DNA from: Polyangium spumosum
GTDB lineage: Bacteria; Myxococcota_A; Polyangia; Polyangiales; Polyangiaceae
Assembly (NCBI RefSeq): GCF_009649845.1
Contig: NZ_WJIE01000004.1
Span: 248,001 to 312,000 of the forward strand
DNA: 64,000 nucleotides
Reading direction: 5' to 3'
Positions 38,503 through 47,849 of this stretch are shown here, one piece after another. Every line of letters starts with the position of its first letter. The first letter of the stretch is position 1. Made by a program: the position numbers and the translations under genes. Under the pieces are notes generated by a model. The model was given only the letters and a program-made list of their open reading frames with translations. It was not told the origin of the DNA and did no database searches.

Positions 38503-38540
38503 CCTCACCCCCGGCCCCTCTCCCTCGCGGGAGAGGGGGG
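38503..38540. repeat. REP-like palindrome, probable terminator
   Basis: CCCCTCTCCC (38515-38524) and GGGAGAGGGG (38529-38538) pair around TCGC, with left flank CTCACCCCCGG. Its sequence matches, on the opposite strand, the element at 7636-7676. It begins right after the stop of the TonB-like gene. Confidence 0.6.
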
Positions 38541-38610
38541 AAGATGTGGAGCAGGGTTTGTCGAGGACAGGCCGAGACGACCCGCCCCTGAACTGGTAGT
38601 ATCGGCCCCG

Positions 38611-39120
38611 ATGTCCAAGGACGCTGCATCCGCAGCTCGCGTGAGCATCGCGCGGATCGAGCAAACGCTCGCGGACTCGCCGGCTTTCGTCCGTGTCGAG
38701 CCGCGTTTCTACGTGGTCCGGCAGGGGACGGCGTACATCTACATCCAGATCCTCCCGTGGGAGCCGGACCGCGCCGTCGTGCGGTTCGTGGCGCAGCTCG
38801 TCCGCGGCGTCGAGATGACGCCCGACCTCGCGATGAAGCTCCTGCGCATGAACGCGCGCCTCCGGTTCGGGGCCTTCGGCTACGTCGCGCAGGGCGCGTG
38901 TGTGGTCCTCGTGCACACGTTGCTCGGCGGCGAGACGCTCGATCCGGACGAGATCCTCGCGGCCCTTCGTGACATGTCCGTCATCGCCGACGAGTACGAC
39001 GACCGGATCTTCGAGGAGTTCGGCGGCCACCGCATGCAGGACCTGATCGACGCGTCCGCGGCGTCGTCGTTCTTCGACGGCATGGCCCAGCCGCGCGATT
39101 GCGACTGGAGCGACGCGTGA
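38611..39120 (+). CDS. YbjN-like (type III chaperone-fold) protein
   Basis: 169 aa. The alpha/beta pattern FYVVRQGTAYIYIQILPWE, EMTPDLAMKLLRMNARLRFGAFGY and CVVLVHTLLGGETLDPDEI (short extracts) matches YbjN/secretion-chaperone-like proteins, a fold of about 130 residues. No signal peptide. Function in this lineage is unknown; family members are often stress or motility regulators. No Shine-Dalgarno sequence is visible before the ATG. Confidence 0.75.
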   Translation: MSKDAASAARVSIARIEQTLADSPAFVRVEPRFYVVRQGTAYIYIQILPWEPDRAVVRFVAQLVRGVEMTPDLAMKLLRMNARLRFGAFGYVAQGACVVLVHTLLGGETLDPDEILAALRDMSVIADEYDDRIFEEFGGHRMQDLIDASAASSFFDGMAQPRDCDWSDA

Positions 39121-39163
39121 GCGAGCGTCTCTCCGGGTGCCGCTCGCGACGAGCCCGAGCGCG

Positions 39164-40240
39164 ATGAGCACGGAAGGCGAAAGCGTCGAAGCTCCCGGAG
39201 CGCGTGGCTCGGCGCCCCCTCCGCCGCCCGCGCCCGCCGAGGCGCCGAGCAGCTTCGGCGCGCTCGTGTTCGTGCGTCCGCTCGCCGCGTTTGCGGTGAT
39301 CGCCATGCTCCTCGGGCGCGTGATCGGGCCCTCCGTGCGAGGCCTGGCCGTCGGGCTCGGCAGGACGGGGGATGTCGTCGAGCTCGTGGGCGCCGCGATG
39401 TCGCAGTTTTTCCTGATCGTCGCGACGGTCGGCGCCATGGCGCTCGGCCTCTCCGCGCTGCGCGCAGGGTTGCCTTCGATCGTGCGCTTCGGGGCCGTCT
39501 TCGCGAGTGGCCTCGTCGTGCTCGTGACGCTCTCGGCGTCGGCTTCGCGTGTGCCGGAGGGCTCGCTCGTGCTCGTCGGGGGCGTGGCGTGCGCGCTCGC
39601 GCTGCTCGCGGCCTGGGACACGATGCGGACGCCGTTCGCGCGGGCGACCGCGGTGATGCTCGGGCTGCTCGGGCTCGGCGGGCTCATGCGGGTCGTGTCG
39701 GTGCTCATCGTGATGCGCGAAGGCGTGGCGCCGGCGGCGCTCGCGCGGATGGCGCGTGGCGTGTCGACGGTGGGGCTCTTGCTCGACGGCGCGGCGATGG
39801 CCGTGGCCGTGGGGGTCGTCTCGTCGCGCGGCAAGAAGCTCACGAGCCCGGCCACGCTCGTGGCGCTCGCGGCGGCGCTGTTCGCGACGCGGCAAGCGCT
39901 CGCGGGCTCGTCCGTCGACGCGGCGGCGATGAGCGTGCTCCTCTCGCGCGCGGCGAAGAACCTGATCTTGCGCCCCGAGCCTCTCGTCTCGCCCGCGATC
40001 GCCACGTTCGTCGCCTTCGCGGCGCCGGCGATCGCGTTGGCGGCGCTGTCGACGCGGACGCTCACGCCGGCGCTCTCCGGGGCGATCGCGCTCCTCCTGG
40101 TGGCGCGGGGCGCGCCCGACGTCCCGCTCTGCGCGCTCGCGCTGGTGCTCGCCTCGCTCGCGACCGTGCTCGCGTCGCGGGATCATCGAGGCCTCTGGGC
40201 CGCGCTCGCGGGAGAGGCGAAGGGCGCGCGGCCGGGCTGA
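39164..40240 (+). CDS. Multipass membrane protein, unknown
   Basis: 358 aa from the ATG at 39164 (a GTG at 39137 would add nine residues). After a Pro/Ala-rich N-terminus there are nine or ten hydrophobic segments, very rich in Ala, Val and Leu, with a short cytoplasmic basic tail. No conserved polar motif that I recognise. It lies between the YbjN-like gene (44 bp) and the cupredoxin-like lipoprotein gene. Confidence 0.75.
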   Translation: MSTEGESVEAPGARGSAPPPPPAPAEAPSSFGALVFVRPLAAFAVIAMLLGRVIGPSVRGLAVGLGRTGDVVELVGAAMSQFFLIVATVGAMALGLSALRAGLPSIVRFGAVFASGLVVLVTLSASASRVPEGSLVLVGGVACALALLAAWDTMRTPFARATAVMLGLLGLGGLMRVVSVLIVMREGVAPAALARMARGVSTVGLLLDGAAMAVAVGVVSSRGKKLTSPATLVALAAALFATRQALAGSSVDAAAMSVLLSRAAKNLILRPEPLVSPAIATFVAFAAPAIALAALSTRTLTPALSGAIALLLVARGAPDVPLCALALVLASLATVLASRDHRGLWAALAGEAKGARPG

Positions 40241-40326
40241 ACGTGGCGGATTTTCTTCCGACCGACGGGACGAACCGGCGCGCTCCGTTGACGTGCCGCC
40301 GGGCGTTCACTACGACGCGGGGGCCC

Positions 40327-41142
40327 ATGCAGCCTCGTCGAATCACCTGGATCGTCCCTTCGTTCGTGGCTGTGCTCGCGCTCGCGGCCGGCTGCCAGAA
40401 GGAGGCGGGGACCTCGCCTTCACCCGCGGCGTCCGCGACGGCGAGCGCCGCGCCGGCGGGCAAGCTCGGCAGCGCGACGATCGCCGGCGGCGTGAAATTC
40501 ACGGGAGAGCCGCCCGCGATGAAGGTGCCGACGAAGCGCGCGCAAGCGACCGACGTCTGCAAGGACAAACAGCTCGTCCACGACGCCGTGATCGTGAACG
40601 ACGGCAAGCTGAAGGACGTGCTCGTCCGTATCGCGCCGAAGAGCTTCGACGGTCGTTACGAGGTGCCTGCGGCTGCGACCGTGGATCAGGTCGACTGCGT
40701 GTACGTGCCGCGGATCCAGGGTGTCCTCAGCGGGCAGGAGATCCTCGTGAAGAACAGCGACCGGACGCTGCACAACGTGCACACGTACCTCGGCGCCGAG
40801 ACGGTCTTCAACGAGGCGACGGCGATGGGATCGGCGCCGATCGCGAAGCGCTTGCCGCCCGGCGGCATCGTACGGTTTGGATGCGACATCCACCCGTGGA
40901 TGCGGAGCTTCGTCGTGGTCACCGATCACCCGTTCTTCGCGGTGACCGGCGCGGACGGCGCCTTCCGCATCTCGCGTGTCCCTGCGGGCACGTATCGGCT
41001 CGAGGCGTTTCACGCCCGGTACGGCCTGAAGTCGCAGGAGGTCAAGGTGACCGACGGCCAGACGCTCGAGGTCGCCTTCTCGTACGACGGCGCCGAGCCG
41101 GAGCCGCCCGAGAACCAGGGCGAGCTCCAGGGGCTTTGGTAG
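40327..41142 (+). CDS. Cupredoxin-like lipoprotein
   Basis: 271 aa. Signal peptide with lipobox LAAGC (Cys23). The core domain (about 50-200) has the ligands expected of a blue-copper or related site: HNVH at 149-152 and CDIHPWM at 186-192 (Cys186, His189, Met192). The C-terminal ~70 residues look like a carboxypeptidase-regulatory beta sandwich (ADGAFRISRVPAGTYRLEAF). It sits just before ctaB, DUF420 and SCO1 genes, so an electron-transfer or copper role for the respiratory chain is likely but not shown. A hairpin at 41169-41188 follows. Confidence 0.75.
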   Translation: MQPRRITWIVPSFVAVLALAAGCQKEAGTSPSPAASATASAAPAGKLGSATIAGGVKFTGEPPAMKVPTKRAQATDVCKDKQLVHDAVIVNDGKLKDVLVRIAPKSFDGRYEVPAAATVDQVDCVYVPRIQGVLSGQEILVKNSDRTLHNVHTYLGAETVFNEATAMGSAPIAKRLPPGGIVRFGCDIHPWMRSFVVVTDHPFFAVTGADGAFRISRVPAGTYRLEAFHARYGLKSQEVKVTDGQTLEVAFSYDGAEPEPPENQGELQGLW

Positions 41143-41168
41143 GGGCGCGCGCAGTGGCCCCGTGTTCC

Positions 41169-41188
41169 GGCGCGAAGGGCTTCGCGCC
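41169..41188 (+). terminator. Hairpin after the cupredoxin-like gene
   Basis: GGCGCGAA and TTCGCGCC form an 8-bp stem with loop GGGC, 27 bases after the stop; no T-tract follows. Confidence 0.45.
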
Positions 41189-41376
41189 TCGACCCTGTTG
41201 CCTCGAACGCGAGTTGACCCCACGACATCGCTGGGCTTTCCTCCCGCGCACGGCGCAAAGACGCCAGGTTCTCCCCGCTTCATGACGTCGCTCTGTATGG
41301 TCGCTGCTCCTGCTGCCTTGTTTCCTGGCCCCGCGCGCGTGCCGGCCGGTGCTGCATCTGCTATCGAGGTGCGCAC

Positions 41377-42333
41377 ATGACGATCCCCGCGGAGCCGCTC
41401 GGCGACGTGCACGTGAACCGACGTGACTCCGGGCACGAGCAACACGAGCGTTCGTGCGTGGCCGTTGCGCGTGATCTCGTCGCGCTGACCAAGCCTCGCG
41501 TGACGGTCATCGTGGTCGCGACGATGCTCGGCGGGGCGTGGGTCGCGAACCGTTTCGCGCGGGAGCAAGGCCTGACCGGCGTGTCTCCGGGGGTCGTCAT
41601 GCTCTCGCTGCTCGCGACGGTGCTCGTCGTCGGCGGCGCGAACACGCTGAACATGTACCTGGAGCGCGACACGGACGGGCTCATGGCCCGGACGAAGAAC
41701 CGGCCGCTGCCCGCGGGTCGGATCTCGCCGAGGCTCGCGCTCTGGTTCGGCCTCGCGATCTCCGCGCTCTCGCTCGTCTTGTTCGGGCTCGCGGTGAACA
41801 TGACGACGACGCTGCTCGGGGCGTTCGCGTTGTTCTCGTACGTGCTCATCTACACGCCGCTGAAGCGAAAGACGACGCTGGCGCTGCTCATCGGCTCGGT
41901 GCCCGGCGCGATCCCGCCGCTGCTCGGCTGGACGACGGTGACCGATCGCGTCGACGGCCCTGGCGCGGCGCTCTTCGGCATCCTGTTCCTGTGGCAGGTG
42001 CCGCATTTCCTGGCCATCTCCATGTTCCGCAGCCGCGACTACCACCGCGCGGGCCTGAAGGTGCTCCCGATCGAGCGCGGTGATCGCCACACGCGGCACC
42101 AGATCGTCGGTTACCTCGTCGCGCTCGTGCTGGTCTCGCTGCTGCTCGTCCCGCTCGGCGTCGCCGGCCCCGTGTATCTCGCGGCGGCCGCGCTGCTCGG
42201 CCTCGGCTTCCTCGGCTTCGGCGTGTACGGCCTCCGCCCGACGGTGCTCGGGACGCGATGGGCGCACAGGCTCTTCGCCATCTCCATCGTGTACCTCATG
42301 CTGCTGCAGGCCGCGCTGCTCATCGGCGCTTGA
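41377..42333 (+). CDS. ctaB: Protoheme IX farnesyltransferase (heme O synthase)
   Basis: 318 aa. CtaB/CyoE converts haem B to haem O for haem-copper oxidases. The prenyltransferase signature lies at 89-115: N92, D98, D100, M103 and the RT-KNRPLPAGR basic run; the second Asp-rich loop is replaced by YTPLKRKT as in the family. About eight TM helices. The N-terminal ~35 residues are polar. It begins an assembly-factor group with the DUF420 and SCO1 genes. Confidence 0.96.
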   Translation: MTIPAEPLGDVHVNRRDSGHEQHERSCVAVARDLVALTKPRVTVIVVATMLGGAWVANRFAREQGLTGVSPGVVMLSLLATVLVVGGANTLNMYLERDTDGLMARTKNRPLPAGRISPRLALWFGLAISALSLVLFGLAVNMTTTLLGAFALFSYVLIYTPLKRKTTLALLIGSVPGAIPPLLGWTTVTDRVDGPGAALFGILFLWQVPHFLAISMFRSRDYHRAGLKVLPIERGDRHTRHQIVGYLVALVLVSLLLVPLGVAGPVYLAAAALLGLGFLGFGVYGLRPTVLGTRWAHRLFAISIVYLMLLQAALLIGA

Positions 42334-42343
42334 GCTCCTCACG

Positions 42344-42802
42344 ATGAGCGCCGAGAGCATCGGTCGGATCCTCGCGCCGCTGAACGCGCTCCTCAACGCG
42401 ACGAGCGCGGCGCTCCTGTTCTCGGGCTTCGTCGCCATCAAGCAGCGGAACATCGAGGCACACCGGCGGCGGATGCAGGGCGCGTTCATCGCGTCGGGCG
42501 TCTTCCTCGTGAGCTATGTGGCGCGCTTCGCGCTCACGGGGACGCATCGGTTCCCCGACGTCGGCGTCGTCCGCACGATCTACCTCGTCATCCTCGCGAC
42601 CCACACGTTGCTCGCGATGGTGGCGCTGCCGCTGGTGATCGTGACCTTGCGGCTCGGCCGGCAGGGTCGCTTCGAGAAGCACCGCAAGCTCGCGAAGATC
42701 ACGTTCCCGATCTGGGCGTACGTGTCGGTGACGGGGATCGTCGTGTATCTCATGCTCTACCACCTCGCGCCGGCGCTCGCGCCCGCGGCGCACGCGCCTT
42801 GA
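42344..42802 (+). CDS. DUF420 (CtaM-like) oxidase assembly protein
   Basis: 152 aa from the ATG at 42344, eleven bases after the ctaB stop. Four TM helices with conserved LNALLNATSAALLFSGF, a His at HRRRMQGAFI, TIYLVILATHTLLA and the final YVSVTGIVVYLMLYH segments fit DUF420. DUF420 proteins (CtaM) are needed for cytochrome caa3/aa3 maturation in some bacteria. Neighbours support that role. Confidence 0.9.
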   Translation: MSAESIGRILAPLNALLNATSAALLFSGFVAIKQRNIEAHRRRMQGAFIASGVFLVSYVARFALTGTHRFPDVGVVRTIYLVILATHTLLAMVALPLVIVTLRLGRQGRFEKHRKLAKITFPIWAYVSVTGIVVYLMLYHLAPALAPAAHAP

Positions 42803-42836
42803 CCATGCGCGGAGCGCCGCCTACACCACGCTCGTC

Positions 42837-43523
42837 GTGACGTCGCGTGTACCGGCCAAAGGCGAGGGTGGAACGGACGTGGAGGCCGCTGCCCCGCAGC
42901 AAGCTCTACCGGCGGCGCCGCCGCGACGCGCGAGGCGGCTGCCGTGGATCGTCTTCGGGCTCGTGTTCGCCGCGCTGCTCGTCACGCGTATCGCGCTCAC
43001 GCCACGCGCGTCGGCGCCGAAGCCGCTGCTCGAGCTGCCCGCGTACACGCTCACCGACCACCACGGAAAACCCTTCGGCGCGGCCGATCTGCGCGGGAAA
43101 CCGTACGTCGCGGACTTCGTGTTCACGAGCTGCCCGAGCGTCTGTCCGCGTCTCACGAAGCGTATGGCCGAGGTGCAGAAGCGCACGGAGGACGTCGGCG
43201 ATGAGCTCCGGCTCGTGACGTTCTCGGTCGATCCGGAGAACGACACGCCCGAGGTGCTGGCCGCCTACGCGCGCAAGTACGGCGCGAACGAGGGGCGATG
43301 GACGTTCCTCACGGGGCCGCTCGGCGAGGTGGAGACGGTGGTCCTGCGCGGCTTCAAGATCGCGATGGGCAAGAAGGAGAACGTCGAGGGCATCCTCGAG
43401 ATCTTCCACGGCGAGCGCTTCGTGCTCGTCGACGGCGAAGGCAAGATCCGCGGCTTCTACGACGCCGACGACGCGGGGATCGAGGCGATCGTGCGCGACG
43501 CGCGGCTCCTCGTCGATCGCTGA
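42837..43523 (+). CDS. SCO1/SenC copper chaperone of cytochrome oxidase
   Basis: 228 aa from a GTG at 42837 (ribosome site weak). A membrane anchor at 36-53 is followed by the thioredoxin-like SCO domain. It has TSCPSVCP with the copper pair Cys99 and Cys103, VDPENDTPEVL, and His191 (EIFHGERFVLVDG) completing the site. SCO proteins deliver copper to the CuA centre of oxidase subunit II. It converges with the regulator gene, with one base between the stop codons. Confidence 0.94.
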   Translation: MTSRVPAKGEGGTDVEAAAPQQALPAAPPRRARRLPWIVFGLVFAALLVTRIALTPRASAPKPLLELPAYTLTDHHGKPFGAADLRGKPYVADFVFTSCPSVCPRLTKRMAEVQKRTEDVGDELRLVTFSVDPENDTPEVLAAYARKYGANEGRWTFLTGPLGEVETVVLRGFKIAMGKKENVEGILEIFHGERFVLVDGEGKIRGFYDADDAGIEAIVRDARLLVDR

Positions 43524-43524
43524 A

Positions 43525-46500
43525 TCAGGACGAGACCGAGAGCCGCTTCATCATCTTCTGCAGGCCGAAGCGCGAGAGGCCGAGTAGCTTCGCGGCCTGG
43601 GTCTGGTTGCCCTTCGTGCGCTCGAGCGCCTCACGCACGAGCTGCGCCTCGAGGGCGTCGACACGCGGGCGGACACGCAAGCCGAGATCCGCCGGGACGG
43701 GCGGCGCGACGTTCGCGATCTCGGGGGAGAGGTGCTCGCGCTCGATGACGCCGTCACAGAGCAAGAGCGCGCGCCGGATCTCGTTCTCGAGCTGGCGGAT
43801 GTTGCCGGGCCAGGGAAACGCCATGAGCCGATCCATGGCGGCGCGCGTGACGCGCACCTCGGGACGTCCGTACTTGGCGAGCAGGTGCTTCACGAGGAGC
43901 GGGACGTCGCTCGCGCGCTCGCGGAGCGGCGGGATGCGTACCGTGATGATGTTGAGGCGGTAGTAGAGATCCTCGCGGAACGTGCGCGCGCGGACCATGG
44001 CCTCGAGGTCGCGGTGGGTCGCGGCGACGATACGCACGTCGACCTTGCGCGCGCGCTCCGTGCCGAGCGGGCGCACCATGCCGTCCTGGAGGATCCGCAG
44101 GAGCTTGGCCTGCATGCCGAGGCTCATCTCGCCGATCTCGTCGAGGAAGAGCGTGCCGCGATCGGCCGCCTCGAAGAGGCCGGAGCGTGGCCTGTCAGCG
44201 CCCGTGAACGCGCCACGCACGTGGCCGAAGAGCGTCGACTCGAGCAGGCCCTCCGGGATCGCACCGCAGTTCTCGCCCACGAACGGGCGCCCCGCGCGAG
44301 GACCGTTGTCATGGATGGCGCGCGCCACGAGCTCCTTGCCGCTGCCCGACTCGCCGTGGACGAGGACGGGCACGTCGGCGGTCGTGACGCGATCGACCAG
44401 GCGAAGCATCGCGCGGACGGGCTCACTCTCGCCGATGATCGAGCCGTACTCGAAGCGGGTCTCGCGCGCGCCGCGGGTCCGGCTGAGCTCGCGCTCGGCC
44501 ACGTCGAGCGCGGCCTCCCGCTTCGCCAGCGTCTCCTCGAGCGCCGCGCTCGCGCGCTTCGCCTTGCGCGCCGCTCGCCGCAAGAGCGCCTGATCCCGAG
44601 CGTCTGCGATCGCCAGGGCCGCGATCGTCGCCACCGTGCGGGTCCACGCGAGCTCGCGGGGCCCGAAGGCTCCGCGCCGCACGCGATCGTCGAGGTAGAC
44701 CACCCCGAGCGCCTCGCCGCGCGCGATGAGCGGGACGACGAGCACGCTCCGCAACTTGAGCGCGTGGACGCTGACGTGCACCGCCGGCATCTCGCCCGCC
44801 GCGTCCACGGCGACGACCGGCTCCAGCGCCGCGAGCGCGCGCCGCGCGAGCGTCTGGGAGAGCGAGAGCTGCTCGTCGCGGAGATCGGCGCGCGCGAGGT
44901 TCCGCGCGGCCCGCGCGACGAGACGACCGTCGGGCGCGCGCAGGAGGAGCAGCCCTCGCTCGACGCCCGTCCACAGCACGAGCGCGTCGACCACACGCTC
45001 GAGCAGGGAGCGGAGCCGCTCGCGATCACTCAGCGAGACGATGAGCTGTTCGAGCTCCCGCGCTTGCTCCGCGCGCATGCCTTCTTGCGGTGCGGCCGCG
45101 GCTTGCGCGACCCACGGGAGCGCGCGGATCGAGGGCGCGAGCTCGGGGGAAGCCCGCGAGAGGAGATCCCGCGCAGCGTCGCCGAGGGACGAGAGGAGTC
45201 GGACCGCGACGTCACCACGGCCGAGCCGCGCCGCGAGTGAATACCCCGCCGCGAGCGTGGGGCCCCGCGCCCAGACGGGCGCGCGTGCATCCGAGAGCGC
45301 GACGATCGCGCCGAGCACGCGCTCTGCCGCGCGCGCTTCAGGATCGCCCGAGGCCGCGAGCAGCACCTCGGCGCGCGCGCGCCACCAGTCGAGCCGCGCG
45401 CCCGCGGCCAGGCTCGGCGTGTCGGCGAGCCGATCGAGCTCGAGGCACGCTTCAACGTCGAGCGCCGCCTCCGCGTGACGGAAGAGCCGCGCCGAGGCGC
45501 GCAGCGTGTCGTCTCCGCCCGCGTCCGCGAGGAGCACGCGCGCTTGCTCCGCGGCGCGTCGCCCCTCCGTCGAGCCGCGCGGCGACACGTCCGCGATGGC
45601 CCAGAGCGCGTACGCCTCGGCCCGCGTGTCACGACCTTCCCGCGCTCGGGCGATCGCCTCGCGCGCGACCCGTTCGGCCTCGTGCACGACGCCCGCCGTC
45701 GCGTGCGCCGCCGCGCGCGCGAGGAGCGCGCGGGCCGCGAGCGCCGGCCTGCCGAGGTGCTCCCAGAGCAGCGCCGCGCGCCTCGCCGTGGCGATCGCGC
45801 CGCCGAGATCCCCGAGATCCACCGCGGCCGCCGCCTCACCCGTCCTGTACGTCGCCTCCTCGACCACGGCCCCTGCGCGCGTCGCGTGCTCGACCGCTGC
45901 GGCGAAAGCGCTCCGCGTCCGCGCCGGATCTCCTCCGTGCTCCACGTACCCCCGGAGCGCCGCGATCCGCGCGTGCTCCTCGGCGCGACGCGCGATCGCC
46001 TCGCCGCGCGTGATCGCCGCGAGCGCTCGCTCCGTGTCGCCCTTCATCGCGGCGACGAGCGCCGCCACCTCGCACGCGAGCACGCTCGTCGCGCCTTGCA
46101 CGAGCGCATCGGCGTCCTCGTAACGCCGCTCGTCGAAGGCGATCCGCGCCAGGATCGCGCGTGCTCTCCCGTCCGGATCCGCGCCGCTTCGATCCGCCTC
46201 CGCCGCGATCTCGCGCGCGACGCCGAGCTCTCCGGCGCGTCGCAGGATCTCCGCCGCCAGCGCGTCCGCCCCCTTCGCGCGGCGCTCGCGTGCGCGCAGC
46301 ACGAGGCTCCTCGCGCGCCCGAGCTCTCCCGACAGCCGGAGCGCGTCCGCGGCCGCGACCAGGAGCGACGCCGGCGCGTTGTCTCCGCGCTCGACACGCT
46401 CGATCGCGATCGGATCCGGCGGCACCGCGGCGATCGCGATCGACAGCCGCGCCACCTCCTCCATATCGAATGCGGCCGACACCGGGCGGCGGTCCAGCGC

Positions 46501-47739
46501 CAGGGTCGTGGGCGCTCGTCCGAGCGCGGCGCCTTCGACGTCGGCGAACGTCCATGCCGCGGGCGGGAGCCGCCGCGCCAGATCCACGAGCGCCGCGGCG
46601 AGCGACGCCTCTCCGATCTTGCCGAGCGGGCCCGTCGGCCACGCGGCGGCCGGGCTCCCCACGAGTGACGTCATCCACCGCGCGATCCCTTCGGGGCCGA
46701 GCGGACCGATCGTGGCTCCTCCCTCGCCGCGCGCCGACGAGCTCTCCTCGACGATGAGTGATCGTGCTCGCCGCGCCCACGCGAGCGCGTCTCCGAGCCA
46801 AGGCGCCGTGCTCGCTGCTGCGGATGCGTGGAGCGCGAGCTCGTCGCGTCGCGCCGAGAGGTAGGCTGCACGCACGCGCCGCGCGTCGCGCTCGCCTCGC
46901 TCTTCGCGCTCGCGACCCGAGCCTGCTTCGCGCGCGGCGAGCGCGGCTCGTGCTGTCTCCGCGACCCACGAAGCCGGCGGACGCGCGCCCGCGCTCGGCG
47001 ACAGGAGCGCCGAACAGAGGAGCGCGATCGGCTCGGGCAGGCGAGCCGCGCGTGCCGCTTCGATCGGCTGATTCGAGGACGCCACGGCGTCGTCCACGAG
47101 CTCCGCGAGCAGCGCTCCGAGCGCCACGAGATCCCGCGCGCGCGCGTCTCCCAGATCGGAGTCTCCGCGCGCCAGGTACCGCGGCGTTCCGCCCTCGATC
47201 CGCGCCGTGTACACCGGGCACGCGAGCCCGAGATCGATCACGTGTGCGCGGCCGCTCTGCCCGATGAGCACGTTCTCCGGCTTGATGTCGCCGTGCGCGA
47301 GCCCGACGTCGTGCAGATCCGAGAGCGCTTCGCCCACGTCACGCGCCACCGAGAGCGCGAGCGTCGTTCGATCGGCGCCTGCCTCGCGCGCCCGCTCCCG
47401 CAGCGTCGTCCCCTCGACCCAGCGCAGCGCCACGAAGGCGAAGCGTGCTTCGTCTCGATCGTCGCTCGCTTCGACTGCGCGCGCGACGTCACCTTCTCGC
47501 ACGAACCATCCGACGTCGACGAGCTCGGGCAAGCGTGGCGACAGCGCGAGGATCGCGTGCTTCGCTTCGCGTGCGATCGCCTCGCGCGCCGCTGCGTCAC
47601 GCGCGACCTTCAGCGCCACGAGCGAGCCGCCGTGCCGCGCGCGCGCCTTCCACACCTCGCCCGCGCCGCCGCTCCCGGCCGCCTTGAGGATCTCGAAGCT
47701 TCGATCCGTCAACTCCGATGCCGGTTCGCGCTCGTTCAT
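43525..47739 (-). CDS. Single-chain Ser/Thr kinase, GAF and sigma54-activator hybrid
   Basis: 1404 aa from the ATG at 47739. Domains in order: protein kinase (about 12-270: G-loop GSGGAGEVW 22-30, Lys44, AHGDIKPEN 148-156, IDLG); a long TPR-like helical region (~330-880); GAF (~910-1050); short coiled coil; sigma54 AAA+ (GESGSGKE near 1128, GAFTGAD near 1177, LFLDEIGEM, PWPGNIRQL); Fis-type HTH (NQTQAAKLLGLSRFGLQKM near the end). GAFTGA is intact, so it should activate sigma54 promoters. The kinase lacks the HRD Arg (HGD) and has DLG for DFG, so its activity is uncertain. A weak TTGACA (47777-47772) lies upstream. Confidence 0.95.
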   Translation of the reverse strand: MNEREPASELTDRSFEILKAAGSGGAGEVWKARARHGGSLVALKVARDAAAREAIAREAKHAILALSPRLPELVDVGWFVREGDVARAVEASDDRDEARFAFVALRWVEGTTLRERAREAGADRTTLALSVARDVGEALSDLHDVGLAHGDIKPENVLIGQSGRAHVIDLGLACPVYTARIEGGTPRYLARGDSDLGDARARDLVALGALLAELVDDAVASSNQPIEAARAARLPEPIALLCSALLSPSAGARPPASWVAETARAALAAREAGSGREREERGERDARRVRAAYLSARRDELALHASAAASTAPWLGDALAWARRARSLIVEESSSARGEGGATIGPLGPEGIARWMTSLVGSPAAAWPTGPLGKIGEASLAAALVDLARRLPPAAWTFADVEGAALGRAPTTLALDRRPVSAAFDMEEVARLSIAIAAVPPDPIAIERVERGDNAPASLLVAAADALRLSGELGRARSLVLRARERRAKGADALAAEILRRAGELGVAREIAAEADRSGADPDGRARAILARIAFDERRYEDADALVQGATSVLACEVAALVAAMKGDTERALAAITRGEAIARRAEEHARIAALRGYVEHGGDPARTRSAFAAAVEHATRAGAVVEEATYRTGEAAAAVDLGDLGGAIATARRAALLWEHLGRPALAARALLARAAAHATAGVVHEAERVAREAIARAREGRDTRAEAYALWAIADVSPRGSTEGRRAAEQARVLLADAGGDDTLRASARLFRHAEAALDVEACLELDRLADTPSLAAGARLDWWRARAEVLLAASGDPEARAAERVLGAIVALSDARAPVWARGPTLAAGYSLAARLGRGDVAVRLLSSLGDAARDLLSRASPELAPSIRALPWVAQAAAAPQEGMRAEQARELEQLIVSLSDRERLRSLLERVVDALVLWTGVERGLLLLRAPDGRLVARAARNLARADLRDEQLSLSQTLARRALAALEPVVAVDAAGEMPAVHVSVHALKLRSVLVVPLIARGEALGVVYLDDRVRRGAFGPRELAWTRTVATIAALAIADARDQALLRRAARKAKRASAALEETLAKREAALDVAERELSRTRGARETRFEYGSIIGESEPVRAMLRLVDRVTTADVPVLVHGESGSGKELVARAIHDNGPRAGRPFVGENCGAIPEGLLESTLFGHVRGAFTGADRPRSGLFEAADRGTLFLDEIGEMSLGMQAKLLRILQDGMVRPLGTERARKVDVRIVAATHRDLEAMVRARTFREDLYYRLNIITVRIPPLRERASDVPLLVKHLLAKYGRPEVRVTRAAMDRLMAFPWPGNIRQLENEIRRALLLCDGVIEREHLSPEIANVAPPVPADLGLRVRPRVDALEAQLVREALERTKGNQTQAAKLLGLSRFGLQKMMKRLSVSS

Positions 47740-47849
47740 CGCAAATCGAGCGTGCGACCTCTGCTTCGAGGTGTCAACGCCGGTGGCATGAGGACCCCTT
47801 TCGAGGGCGCCGCCGCGGGGCAGGGGAGGGGCGGAGGACGGCGCGCAGG

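Noticed and set aside
47749-47777. TTGACA before the kinase/sigma54 gene
   Set aside because: The -10 (CACGCT) is too weak to list as a promoter; noted only in the gene entry.
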